32,667 nucleotides of DNA, taken from contig QFQW01000036.1 of NCBI GenBank assembly GCA_003248755.1, positions 1 through 32,667 of the forward strand, in the 5' to 3' direction. This stretch comes from Chryseobacterium sp. (lineage in GTDB: Bacteria; Bacteroidota; Bacteroidia; Flavobacteriales; Weeksellaceae). Under the pieces are notes generated by a model that saw only the letters and a list, made by a program, of their open reading frames with translations, searched no databases and was not told the DNA's origin. The translations under genes were made by a program, and so were the position numbers. Of this stretch, positions 15,813-23,351 are shown piece by piece. Within the stretch, counting starts at the first letter, position 1. Each line of letters starts with the position of its first letter.

Positions 15813-16475
15813 ATGAATCTCTGGCAAACTCTTACCGCACAATACAGTTCTTACGAAACTTACCTTATTGTTCTTGAAATCATTGCTGTACTTTTTGGAT
15901 TGCTGAGTGTTTATTTCTCTATTAAAAAGAATATTTGGGTTTATCCGACGGGGATTATTTCTACCATTCTTTTCATTTATATTATGTATGTTTTTGGATT
16001 GATGGGAGATATGTTGATTAATGTTTATTATACCGTGATGAGTATCTATGGCTGGATTCTCTGGTCAAAACACTCTGACGACCACATTCACGTAGAAGTC
16101 AAAAAAGCTGATGCGAAAGATTGGCAAATTGGAACAATCTTATTTGTGGGAAGTTTACTTTTTGTAGGTACTGTATATTACTACAAACCTTTTATTGACA
16201 ATCACTTTTCTATGGAAAATGTAAGGTTGGGATTATATCATCTGGATTGGGCAAACTATACTGACATAGTCACTACTTCCCTATTTCTTGCTGGGATGTA
16301 TTTTATGGCAAAACGACTGTTGGAAAATTGGATCTTTTGGATTGTAGCAGACATCATCTGCGTTCCAATGATGTTTCACAAAGGATTAGCATTGACAGGA
16401 TTACAATACTTTGTTTTCACTGCAATGGCAATTATCGGTTATATCGAATGGAAGAAAAACTTAGTTAAGTCCTGA
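15813..16475 (+). CDS. pnuC: nicotinamide riboside transporter PnuC family
   Basis: PnuC is an inner-membrane facilitator that takes up nicotinamide riboside for NAD synthesis; relatives carry thiamine or riboflavin. The 220-residue protein has about seven hydrophobic segments. The family signature is clear near the N-terminus: LEIIAVLFGLLSVYFSIKKN, then VYPTGIISTILFIYIM and MLINVYYTVMSIYGWILW. A second half-repeat has YHLDWANYTDIVTTSLFLAG and ENWIFWIVADIICVPM. I see no riboswitch upstream and no NAD-kinase or nadR-like partner downstream, so the NR assignment is by family only. The 3' end overlaps the convergent gene at 16461 by 15 bp. Confidence 0.9.
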   Translation: MNLWQTLTAQYSSYETYLIVLEIIAVLFGLLSVYFSIKKNIWVYPTGIISTILFIYIMYVFGLMGDMLINVYYTVMSIYGWILWSKHSDDHIHVEVKKADAKDWQIGTILFVGSLLFVGTVYYYKPFIDNHFSMENVRLGLYHLDWANYTDIVTTSLFLAGMYFMAKRLLENWIFWIVADIICVPMMFHKGLALTGLQYFVFTAMAIIGYIEWKKNLVKS

Positions 16476-16697
16476 TAATTTCTCCGAATATTCCTTAGCA
16501 AAAAGCTCTTTGTCTTCCTGCAATTTCTCTACAGTTGTTGGTAAAACGTAATGGAAGATATATTCTTTATCATCATTCAGGAAGACGATTTCCTTTTCTT
16601 CACCATCTATCATTTGTGCAAATATATCCCACATCGATTGGTCTTTCAGTTTCAGTAATTCAAAAAAATCGTTGGCCTTTATTGTAATGTTTTGCAT
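16461..16697 (-). CDS. small hypothetical protein, 78 residues
   Basis: I do not recognise this family. The protein is short, soluble and acidic, with helix-like N-terminal (NDFFELLKLKDQSMWDIFAQM) and C-terminal (TTVEKLQEDKELFAKEYSEKL) parts flanking a beta-hairpin-like IVFLNDDKEYIFHYVLP. Coding is supported by a reasonable amino-acid mix, an ATG start and its place 51 bp downstream of the DUF4268 gene on the same strand. It overlaps the end of pnuC tail-to-tail by 15 bp. Confidence 0.7.
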   Translation of the reverse strand: MQNITIKANDFFELLKLKDQSMWDIFAQMIDGEEKEIVFLNDDKEYIFHYVLPTTVEKLQEDKELFAKEYSEKLSGLN

Positions 16698-16701
16698 TGA
16701 T

Positions 16702-16736
16702 GTAAAATGTATTTTGTAAAAAGTAAAATGTATTTT
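16702..16736. repeat. 14-bp direct repeat between two small genes
   Basis: GTAAAATGTATTTT occurs at 16702-16715 and 16723-16736, with a 21-bp period. It lies in the 51-bp gap upstream of the 78-residue gene. It may be slippage in AT-rich DNA or a two-site operator. Confidence 0.5.
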
Positions 16737-16748
16737 TCTTTCAGAATT

Positions 16749-17177
16749 TTAAACGTCCTTTATAAAATCCTCGTACTCGTAGAATAATCTCTCAAAACCA
16801 TCCATTTTCTCCACAAAAAACTCGAAGATATCCGGCCAAGTTTGCTTGTTGAAAATACTGACCCCGGTTTTCTCTACCCAAATCCTGCTGATGACCTTTC
16901 CGTTTTCCAAAACATAAAACTCATCTTTTGTAAATTCTCCAATCTCGTCTTCCAGGATCGATTCCAAAGACCAAATCTTCTCATAGTAAGCATTTCGGAA
17001 GAGTTCATCTTTCATTTCGATGTCCAGAGAAACCTCAGCTTTTTTGTTATCAGCGTAAAATTTGAAAGAAAAATCCTTGATTTTGGTATCATACAACAGC
17101 CATTTTCTCGGAAAAGCCTTTCCGAAAGCCGTCCAGAATTCTGTTTTCAATTTTTGAGCTTCTTGTTTTGAGAACAC
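16749..17177 (-). CDS. DUF4268 family protein
   Basis: A 142-residue soluble protein that I place in the DUF4268 family from its opening (FSKQEAQKLKTEFWTAFGKAFP) and its aromatic-rich C-terminus (TWPDIFEFFVEKMDGFERLFYEY). In larger proteins this domain follows nuclease-like modules, but here it stands alone and no catalytic residues can be named. The start is GTG at 17177-17175, because a TAA stop lies in frame directly before it and no ATG is available near. It probably forms an operon with the 78-residue gene downstream. Function unknown. Confidence 0.85.
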   Translation of the reverse strand: MFSKQEAQKLKTEFWTAFGKAFPRKWLLYDTKIKDFSFKFYADNKKAEVSLDIEMKDELFRNAYYEKIWSLESILEDEIGEFTKDEFYVLENGKVISRIWVEKTGVSIFNKQTWPDIFEFFVEKMDGFERLFYEYEDFIKDV

Positions 17178-17288
17178 TTATTTTAGTTATGAGTTATGAA
17201 TGATCAATTATGAGTTGACTCAATTTGTGGTTATCCGTTGTCAGGCTGAGGCTCTCGAAGCCTTTTAATACTGGTTTCCTTTGCTTTT
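17178..17288. repeat. short spacer with repeated and hairpin motifs
   Basis: The spacer contains near-duplicated AGTTATGA / AGTTATGAAT / AATTATGAGTT words and a small hairpin AGGCT-CTCGA-AGCCT (17249-17263) inside GTCAGGCTGAGGCTCTCGAA, which looks like a fragment of a dispersed repeat. No gene is visible. Confidence 0.35.
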
Positions 17289-18224
17289 TTACAAAGTCAA
17301 ATCTACTTTTGCCTCATTGAATTCCTTAATTAAGTTTTCGAAGACTTTTTCAACAGGGAGAATTTCATCGATCAAAGCAGAGACCTGTCCGATTTCCAGT
17401 TCGCCTTCTACCAAATCTCCTTCGAACATTCCTCGTTTTGCACGGGCTCTCCCGAGAGTTTCTTTCAAAGCTTCGATGTTTCTTCCGGATTCATACAAAG
17501 CTTCCAAATCTTGATAGAATTTGTTCTTGACCAAACGAACCGGCGCTAATTCTTTCAAAGTCAATTGTGTATCGCCTTCTTTCAGCTCAACGATCTTATT
17601 TTTGAAATTATCGTGAGAACTAGCCTCGACTGTTGCGGCAAAGCGAGAACCGATCTGAACACCATCTGCGCCCAAGGTCATCACTGCCCTCATCTGGCTT
17701 CCCAATCCGATTCCTCCCGCTGCAATCAATGGAATATCAATGTGCTTTCTGACATTCGGGATAAGGCAAAGTGTTGTCGTTTCGTCCCGTCCATTATGTC
17801 CACCTGCTTCAAAACCTTCTGCAACAACAGCATCTACTCCGGCCTCCTGACATTTCACAGCAAATTTCACACTCGATACAACGTGAGCCACTTTGATGCC
17901 TTCTTTCTTCAGAGTCTCGGTATAGGTTTTTGGATTACCTGCAGAAGTGAAAACTATTTTCACACCTTCTTCCAAAATGATATTGATGATTTCTTCAAGA
18001 TTCGGGTAAAGTAAAGCCACATTCACTCCAAAAGGTTTATCAGTCGCAGCCTTACACTTTCTGATATTCTCTCTTAAGATATCAGGATACATACTCGCAG
18101 AACCGATAAGCCCCAATCCGCCATTATTAGAAACCGCCGAAGCCAATCGCCATCCGGAATGCCAGATCATTCCACCTTGAACGATTGGATATTTTGTACC
18201 GAAAAGCTGCGTGATTCTATTCAT
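17289..18224 (-). CDS. nitronate monooxygenase / FabK-like flavoprotein
   Basis: An FMN-dependent TIM-barrel protein of the 2-nitropropane dioxygenase superfamily, which includes nitronate monooxygenases and the enoyl-ACP reductase FabK. Taking the ATG at 18224 it has 311 residues. Motifs are YPIVQGGMIWHSGWRLA at the N-terminus, NNGGLGLIGS, FGVNVALLYPN, EGFEAGGHNG, IPLIAAGGIG and GADGVQIGSRF (phosphate binding). A start 16 codons upstream (18272) is open, but a TATTTTTG promoter element at 18286-18293 leaves it almost no leader, and family members usually begin at MNRIT. Nitronate oxidation or fatty-acid synthesis cannot be distinguished from the sequence; no fab genes are nearby. Confidence 0.88.
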   Translation of the reverse strand: MNRITQLFGTKYPIVQGGMIWHSGWRLASAVSNNGGLGLIGSASMYPDILRENIRKCKAATDKPFGVNVALLYPNLEEIINIILEEGVKIVFTSAGNPKTYTETLKKEGIKVAHVVSSVKFAVKCQEAGVDAVVAEGFEAGGHNGRDETTTLCLIPNVRKHIDIPLIAAGGIGLGSQMRAVMTLGADGVQIGSRFAATVEASSHDNFKNKIVELKEGDTQLTLKELAPVRLVKNKFYQDLEALYESGRNIEALKETLGRARAKRGMFEGDLVEGELEIGQVSALIDEILPVEKVFENLIKEFNEAKVDLTL

Positions 18225-18285
18225 TCTATTATATTGTTTTTGGGCAATTCCAAAATCTATGAAGCTGGACATTTTTTATTTTTTC

Positions 18286-18293
18286 CAAAAATA
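18286..18293 (-). promoter_or_regulatory. possible nitronate monooxygenase gene promoter -7 element
   Basis: TATTTTTG on the minus strand fits TAnnTTTG exactly. It gives a leader of about 55 nt to the preferred start at 18224 but only a few bases to the alternative ATG at 18272. No clear -33 is seen. Confidence 0.4.
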
Positions 18294-18315
18294 ACAATTC
18301 ATTTCTTAAAAATAA

Positions 18316-18341
18316 AAAAACCTGCAAAATAGCAGGTTTTT
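18316..18341 (-). terminator. terminator after the T9SS beta-helix gene
   Basis: AAAAACCTGC (18316-18325) pairs perfectly with GCAGGTTTTT (18332-18341) around the loop AAAATA. On the minus strand it is followed by TTTATTTTT-like sequence. It lies 17 bp past the stop of the upstream gene. Confidence 0.85.
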
Positions 18342-18358
18342 ATGATATGAAAAGATGA

Positions 18359-20692
18359 TTAGTCTTTGATGAACTTAAATATTTTTGATTCTTTTCCAGT
18401 AAAAACCTTAATCAGATATAAACCTTTTTGGAGATTTTCAACATCTACTTTTTTCTCATCATCCATATTTTTTTCAATTATTTTTCTACCATCCATTGAT
18501 ATGATTTCTATTTTCAAGATTTTTTCATTGGAAGTAAGATTTAAAATATCTTTTACAGGATCAGGATAAATTACAATAGACTTATTTTGATCAATATCTG
18601 TGACGGATAATGTTGGTTGCTTCTCAAAAGCCCCAATATCAATCGTTGTTGCTTCTATTCTGTTATTACCCATAAGGTCAGTACTTCCGTATTTCGAAGT
18701 ATCGTAAAAATTATTGTTACCTTTATTAGTTCCGTTACTTCCAGGTTTCAAAGTAAAATCAGCAGTTGAAACATTTGTAAATAACGGGTCTGTTGTGTAA
18801 TTATTAGAACCATTCAAGGTCACATTATATTTTGGAAGGATGATGGAATTATTAGCTGTCACGGTTGTTCCCGAACCATCAATTGCATTTACGGAATCTC
18901 CTCCCATCCAAAGAATAGAATTCTGTATCGAGTTGATAACCGGAGTCCGGGTTGCCAAAAGCGTTCCCCCATCCGGATTGTAAATCGTAGAATTAATAAT
19001 ATTGAAAGTAGAACCATTATTGAACAAAGGCACATAAATCTCATCAGAATAGACCAAGCTATTGACCAATGTAACTTTGGAACCACCATGTAATGCAATC
19101 GCAGTCCCTTTATATGTTCCTGAATATTGAGTGTAGGCTCCGATGATATTATTAATAAATTGACTTCTGTTTATTAAAACCTCTCCTCCGCCATAAACAA
19201 ATAAAGCGCCGCCAACTCCGCCGGTTGCCCCCCCTTGAGAGGCATTATCAACACTATTACCTTCAAAAGTACAGTCTGTTATTTGAACATTTTGAGGACT
19301 TCCAGAGTTATAATTAAAAACACTTACAGCTCCGCCAGCATATTTTGCGTAATTATTGGAAAAATAGCAGTTCTCGATTTTAGTAAAATTACTTCCTGTA
19401 TTATTCGATTCCACTTCCACTGCTCCGGTCTGAAACTGAGAATTATTTTTAAAGATATTATTAGAAATGGTCGGTGAATTATTGAACCCTGAAGGATAAA
19501 CCAAAATCGCACTTCCACTGTATCTCGGTACATAATTGTTATAGACACTCCCCGAACTTGCATTTGCATCTTGGAAAGTAAAACCATCAATTTGTGTCGA
19601 ATTATCAATAGCTGCAGTTTCGGCATCGATAATCATAATATGATAGCTATTGTCAGTCGCTGAACCTTGAATTCCGATATCTCCGCTCAGAATCGTCTCA
19701 TTTTCTTGGATATTTCTTTGAGACAAAGCTGTTTCCGTTCCGGCAAAACCGCCATAAACTTTAAAATCATTTCGGGTTATCTGGAAAAAATCATCTCGAT
19801 TGGATGTCAAGGATGGATAATATGTTCCTTTTGCCACCCAGATTTCTTCGATATCATTATTGATTTTAGCCGCAGAGAAAACATCTACAAGATTCTTCAC
19901 GGCATTGGTCCAAGAATTTCCACTTTCTGTTCCACCACCGGCATTAGCATTGACATAAACCCTACCATTGGAATCCGGAACAATCTCAGCTTTTTGGTAA
20001 GCCGAAAAAGCAAAAACATGAGCAACTGAGCTTCCTGTAAGCGTTCTGCTTACAGTAACACTTTTTATATTTTTCCATTGATTCGATGCATCTATGGCTA
20101 AAGAAACCTGATATAAACGCGGATTGCTAATACCACCTGCTGTATCTATACTACTGGTACTGACAATAATTCTCCCAATACCCTGAATTGCATAATTTGC
20201 TCCCCCAAACCAATCAGAGACAGAAATATTTGTAAAAGTCTGAGTAGAGTTATCTGAAAAATTCACAACAGCACTTATCGTGCTATTATTATTCCCGCTT
20301 GTTGTCAGCATATAAAGCGTGCTGGCTCTTAATGGCGAAGAAAAAGTAAGTGTCCCCGATGGATTGGCTGTGTTTAGACGTAAAGAATTATTACCAGAAT
20401 AAGAGGCTAATTGATAATTGAGTCCCAACGGTGAAGCAACAGAACTAATCAATCCTGTTGTCGGCAGGCCATACGTAGCCGGTGTATTTAAAGAAGTCTG
20501 TTGATAACCTTTTGAAACAAGAGCATATCCTCCACCGTCCATATCATTAGTGGTCACAGTACTTGCATTTCCAACTCCATCTGCAATAACATCTGCATTG
20601 AAACCACTTTGAATAGCAATCGTCTGATATTGCTGCGCATCGATCAAACTGGAAATAAACAAAAAACTGAAAAGTAGTCGAAGTGTTCCCAT
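18359..20692 (-). CDS. secreted right-handed beta-helix protein with T9SS sorting domain
   Basis: A 777-residue protein exported by Sec and then by the type IX secretion system. A signal peptide (MGTLRLLFSFLFISSLIDAQ) is followed by a beta-sandwich-like region (about 25-235) rich in Ser/Thr/Asn. From about 245 (GRVYVNANAGGGTESGNSW) comes the choice-of-anchor/beta-helix type domain with many NNIFKNNSQ-, NCYFSNN- and DCTFEGNS-like rungs. The end of that domain has NKGNNNFYDTSKYGSTDLMGN and IDIGAFE, the usual closure of this domain class. The C-terminal 75 residues (SIVIYPDPVKDILNL ... GLYLIKVFTGKESKIFKFIKD) are a type A T9SS sorting domain. Such proteins are surface adhesins or polysaccharide binders/lyases; no catalytic site can be assigned. 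A LytTR-type direct repeat lies 91 bp upstream, next to the response regulator gene. Confidence 0.9.
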   Translation of the reverse strand: MGTLRLLFSFLFISSLIDAQQYQTIAIQSGFNADVIADGVGNASTVTTNDMDGGGYALVSKGYQQTSLNTPATYGLPTTGLISSVASPLGLNYQLASYSGNNSLRLNTANPSGTLTFSSPLRASTLYMLTTSGNNNSTISAVVNFSDNSTQTFTNISVSDWFGGANYAIQGIGRIIVSTSSIDTAGGISNPRLYQVSLAIDASNQWKNIKSVTVSRTLTGSSVAHVFAFSAYQKAEIVPDSNGRVYVNANAGGGTESGNSWTNAVKNLVDVFSAAKINNDIEEIWVAKGTYYPSLTSNRDDFFQITRNDFKVYGGFAGTETALSQRNIQENETILSGDIGIQGSATDNSYHIMIIDAETAAIDNSTQIDGFTFQDANASSGSVYNNYVPRYSGSAILVYPSGFNNSPTISNNIFKNNSQFQTGAVEVESNNTGSNFTKIENCYFSNNYAKYAGGAVSVFNYNSGSPQNVQITDCTFEGNSVDNASQGGATGGVGGALFVYGGGEVLINRSQFINNIIGAYTQYSGTYKGTAIALHGGSKVTLVNSLVYSDEIYVPLFNNGSTFNIINSTIYNPDGGTLLATRTPVINSIQNSILWMGGDSVNAIDGSGTTVTANNSIILPKYNVTLNGSNNYTTDPLFTNVSTADFTLKPGSNGTNKGNNNFYDTSKYGSTDLMGNNRIEATTIDIGAFEKQPTLSVTDIDQNKSIVIYPDPVKDILNLTSNEKILKIEIISMDGRKIIEKNMDDEKKVDVENLQKGLYLIKVFTGKESKIFKFIKD

Positions 20693-20746
20693 AATTTCAT
20701 TTTAATAGATTTGAGTCGAATGACAATCGATTTGTCTTTCATCCAT

Positions 20747-20754
20747 TAAAATTA
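20747..20754 (-). promoter_or_regulatory. possible -7 element for the T9SS gene
   Basis: TAATTTTA on the minus strand matches TAnnTTTG at 7 of 8 positions. It lies 54 bp before the ATG and exactly 28 bp downstream of the direct-repeat site at 20783-20813. A -33 TTTG is absent, as would fit an activator-dependent promoter. Confidence 0.4.
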
Positions 20755-20782
20755 GAAATGGTTATTTTTTATCAGAAAAAAA

Positions 20783-20813
20783 TGTTCTGAAACTCAAGCT
20801 TTTTGTTCTGAAA
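20783..20813 (-). promoter_or_regulatory. direct-repeat operator candidate for the LytTR regulator, site 1
   Basis: TGTTCTGAAA occurs at 20783-20792 and again, identical, at 20804-20813 (minus-strand reading TTTCAGAACA). The period is 21 bp, two helical turns. LytTR proteins such as AgrA bind 9-bp direct repeats separated by 12 bp (21-bp period). The site lies between the LytTR gene and the T9SS gene it would control. Confidence 0.6.
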
Positions 20814-20818
20814 TCAAA

Positions 20819-21469
20819 TTAGAAATGTTTGGAAATCTTGAAAACCTTGTCCCCGATATATAATTTATCATTCACGATTTTCGAGATGTGATAAGGATTA
20901 ACAGCAATGCTTCTGTTGATACGTTTGAAATACCTGGAAGGAAAAGCTTCTTCCAGATGAGACATTGTTGTTCTCAATATTTGGTTTTTACCTGACCTCA
21001 AATAGATTTGGACATAGATATGGTCAGCTTCTGCAAAAAGAAAATCCTTGGACTGGAAATAATAGATCTGCTTACCAATCTCAATCTTGAAAACATTATC
21101 CTGATTTGCCAGGGCTAGATTGATTGCCGTTATCAGATTTACATTTTCCACAGGTTTTGACAGATAGGCAGAAGGCTTCAGATTGGTGACCTTTTCAAGC
21201 GTGCCCGGGTCGGTCAAAGCGGTTGTGAAAATGAATGGAATCGAGATATTATCATTAATGAATTGTGCCAAATCCAATCCCGTTTTTTCTCCGGAAAGCG
21301 AAATATCAATCAAAACCAAATCAAATAACTTATGTAACAAAAGCAATTTTGCCTCTTCATAATCATTGGCAATCTCAGCATAAAAATGCACTTCCAACAT
21401 CCTTTTTACAGAGAATGCAATCAAGACCTCATCTTCTACAATCAGTATTCTGCTTTTATGTTCAGTCAT
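20819..21469 (-). CDS. LytTR-family response regulator
   Basis: A 216-residue two-component regulator. The receiver domain (about 6-122) has the acidic pair E12/D13 (LIVEDE), the phosphoacceptor D55 (LVLIDISLSG), the Thr/Ser switch region FTTAL and K105 (YLSKPVE). The LytTR DNA-binding domain (about 125-216) shows KQIYYFQSKDFLFAEADHIY, LRTTMSHLEEAFPSRYF and the hallmark FKRINRSIAVNPYHI. The start overlaps the end of the kinase gene by 8 bp (AATGACTGA), so the two are translationally coupled. It is likely phosphorylated by that kinase. Direct repeats flanking the operon with the right period suggest it controls the T9SS protein gene and its own operon. Confidence 0.94.
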   Translation of the reverse strand: MTEHKSRILIVEDEVLIAFSVKRMLEVHFYAEIANDYEEAKLLLLHKLFDLVLIDISLSGEKTGLDLAQFINDNISIPFIFTTALTDPGTLEKVTNLKPSAYLSKPVENVNLITAINLALANQDNVFKIEIGKQIYYFQSKDFLFAEADHIYVQIYLRSGKNQILRTTMSHLEEAFPSRYFKRINRSIAVNPYHISKIVNDKLYIGDKVFKISKHF

Positions 21470-23153
21470 TGGGAAACGTGATCTTATAGTTGGAGTTTTC
21501 TCTCGTGTAGTTGCCTTTCAGCTGTTTTACCATTCCTTCGATAATCAAAAGTCCAAGAGAATCTTTATTATTATCAAAATCGAAAACAGTTCCGTTATCC
21601 GAATAGGACAACTCAATATTATCATCAATTAAATTTAATTTTAAATTCAATATTAATGAGTCATTTTTGGCGTGTTTGATAGAATTGGTTATCAATTCAT
21701 TCAGAATTAATCCGAGTGGTAATGCTTTATCCACCTTAAGAAAAATATCATCCACATCGGTTTGATATTCAATTTCTCTTCCGGAGCTGTTCTGATGGGT
21801 TTCAAAAATCTTATCTGTGTAACCTTTGATCTCAATCAAGGCATTATCATTATGATTTATGTTGTAAGAATAGAGCTCGTGCGCGATCATAATGGTTTTA
21901 ATCCGCTGATGAAGGTCTTCGAACCTGCTTTTATATTTGAAGTCTTCAACCTGACCTTTCTGAAAATCAATTAAACTGAGAATAACCGCCAGATTATTTT
22001 TCACACGATGATTGAGTTCTTGAACCAGAAATTGTTTCTCTTCCAGATTGATTTTCAATGCCAGATTACTATCAGAAATCTCTTGTTTCTGAATCTCGAT
22101 TTTCTTTTTATTCTTAAGAATCAGCCAAAGAAAAACAGCCAAAACCAGCACCGAAATAATAAGTGTAATATTAAGATCTCGTGTTCCTCTGATATTTTTT
22201 TCCAGCAATTCTTTTTCCGATTTTTCTTTATCAAAATCATATTGAATTGCGAGTTCTTTTACCTTCAAATCTCTCTGTTCATTATTAAATTCCTTGTAAA
22301 AATCTGAAGCAATCTTATAGTAATGCAAAGCAGAATCCAATTCACCCAGCTTTTCCATTATCTCACTTTTTTGTTGAAAAATATCACCTTTATAATTTAG
22401 AACATTCGATCTGGAAGAATTAGCAATCGCCGAATCAGCATAGATATTAGCTGTTTTGTAATCATTTTGCCTGACATAAAAGAACCCAATATTATTGTAC
22501 ATCGAGTTGATCGCCTCGTTATGATGAAGCTTTTTGTACAAATAAAGCGCCCGTTGAAAATGCTGCAATTGTTTCACGGGATCGTTCCGATTTCCTAATC
22601 CGAGAATCAATTCCACATCGGGAAGATAGGCCTGGTCATTCACCAAAAGAGCATACTTTTTGGCTTCGTTGGCAATTTTAAAAGCGATCTCCCGGTGACC
22701 GTTCACTCTGTAATAGGATGATTTACGAATCAGAAAATGAGTGTAATTCTTCGGCTTCAGCTCCGGATGTTTTGCTAATAATTTTTCAGCTTTATCAATT
22801 TCCTGCTTACTGGACTTTTCATCCTCATTGATCTCAAAAATCAATTCTCTTTCTATATAGACCTTCAGTTGTTGTTCCGGTGTCAGTTTAGAATTTATAA
22901 GATTCTGAGACAGTTTAAAGGCTTCGTCATAAAGTCCCAATTCGATAAGGATTTTTACTTTCAGAACGTTCAGATTTCTTTTATCCGCATCATTATATTT
23001 TTCTTTATTTTGATTAATAATTTCCAATGCCGACTTGTACTCTGAGTTTCTGACTTTATCATTAATACTCTTTTCCAATGACAAGAAAGTCTCTTGCCCA
23101 AAACAAAATACTTGCAGAAAGAATAGCAAAAGACTTAAATAATATCTCACCAC
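21462..23153 (-). CDS. membrane histidine kinase with TPR sensor region
   Basis: A 563-residue sensor kinase. A signal peptide (LSLLLFFLQVFCFGQ) leads to a TPR-like helical region outside the membrane (about 25-310; for example DYKTANIYADSAIANS and ELDSALHYYKIASDFYKEF). One transmembrane segment follows (about 328-347, LNITLIISVLVLAVFLWLIL), then a coiled coil. The phosphoacceptor is H382 in QELNHRVKNNLAVILSLI, the HisKA_2 type. The ATPase domain has the N-box LNELITNSIKHA (N486), G1 YSDNGT (D519) and G2 SLGLLI. The start is GTG at 23153, just after an in-frame TAA; a second GTG at 23150 is equally possible. It pairs with the LytTR regulator through an 8-bp overlap. TPR sensors of this kind in Bacteroidota have no known ligand. 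Confidence 0.93.
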   Translation of the reverse strand: MVRYYLSLLLFFLQVFCFGQETFLSLEKSINDKVRNSEYKSALEIINQNKEKYNDADKRNLNVLKVKILIELGLYDEAFKLSQNLINSKLTPEQQLKVYIERELIFEINEDEKSSKQEIDKAEKLLAKHPELKPKNYTHFLIRKSSYYRVNGHREIAFKIANEAKKYALLVNDQAYLPDVELILGLGNRNDPVKQLQHFQRALYLYKKLHHNEAINSMYNNIGFFYVRQNDYKTANIYADSAIANSSRSNVLNYKGDIFQQKSEIMEKLGELDSALHYYKIASDFYKEFNNEQRDLKVKELAIQYDFDKEKSEKELLEKNIRGTRDLNITLIISVLVLAVFLWLILKNKKKIEIQKQEISDSNLALKINLEEKQFLVQELNHRVKNNLAVILSLIDFQKGQVEDFKYKSRFEDLHQRIKTIMIAHELYSYNINHNDNALIEIKGYTDKIFETHQNSSGREIEYQTDVDDIFLKVDKALPLGLILNELITNSIKHAKNDSLILNLKLNLIDDNIELSYSDNGTVFDFDNNKDSLGLLIIEGMVKQLKGNYTRENSNYKITFPND

Positions 23154-23157
23154 TTAA

Positions 23158-23165
23158 CAAAGATA
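23158..23165 (-). promoter_or_regulatory. perfect -7 element immediately before the kinase start
   Basis: TATCTTTG on the minus strand fits TAnnTTTG exactly but ends only 4 bp before the GTG start, so a transcript from it would be leaderless. A second, regulated promoter may lie further up at 23220-23247. Confidence 0.35.
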
Positions 23166-23219
23166 GAAGAAAATAAAATGTTTGATTTATCTGAATTTCA
23201 ATCTATTTCTTCCCGAATC

Positions 23220-23247
23220 AAATATAAATTATTGTCTCAATTCAAAA
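23220..23247 (-). promoter_or_regulatory. possible regulated promoter of the kinase-regulator operon
   Basis: TATATTTT (23220-23227, 7/8 match to TAnnTTTG) is preceded after 16 bp by TTTG (23244-23247) on the minus strand. The direct-repeat site starts 28 bp upstream of the -7 element, the same distance as at the T9SS gene. The leader to the GTG would be about 60 nt. Confidence 0.4.
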
Positions 23248-23255
23248 ACAAAAAT

Positions 23256-23286
23256 GTTCTGAAGTACCTGTTTCTTGTTCTGTAAT
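23256..23286 (-). promoter_or_regulatory. direct-repeat operator candidate for the LytTR regulator, site 2
   Basis: TGTTCTGAAG (23256-23265) and TGTTCTGTAA (23277-23286) share TGTTCTG with the site at 20783-20813 and have the same 21-bp period. The site sits between the kinase gene and the divergent HipA-like gene, so it could autoregulate the operon and possibly affect hipA-DUF3037. Confidence 0.55.
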
Positions 23287-23351
23287 TCACGAGCAGGACA
23301 AATAATTATTAAAAATCTGCATAAATACTTATTTTTACAAAAAATTACAAG

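Noticed and set aside
17565..18014. 149-codon plus-strand ORF opposite the nitronate monooxygenase gene
   Set aside because: Antisense shadow of a well-supported flavoprotein gene; composition rich in Cys, Phe and His with no domain.
19324..19626. 100-codon minus-strand ORF within the T9SS gene
   Set aside because: Out-of-frame overlap on the same strand as the beta-helix protein; its Met/Ile/Arg-rich content comes from the repetitive rungs.
20783..20813. Direct repeat read as a terminator of the response regulator gene
   Set aside because: The repeats are direct, not inverted, so they cannot form a hairpin.
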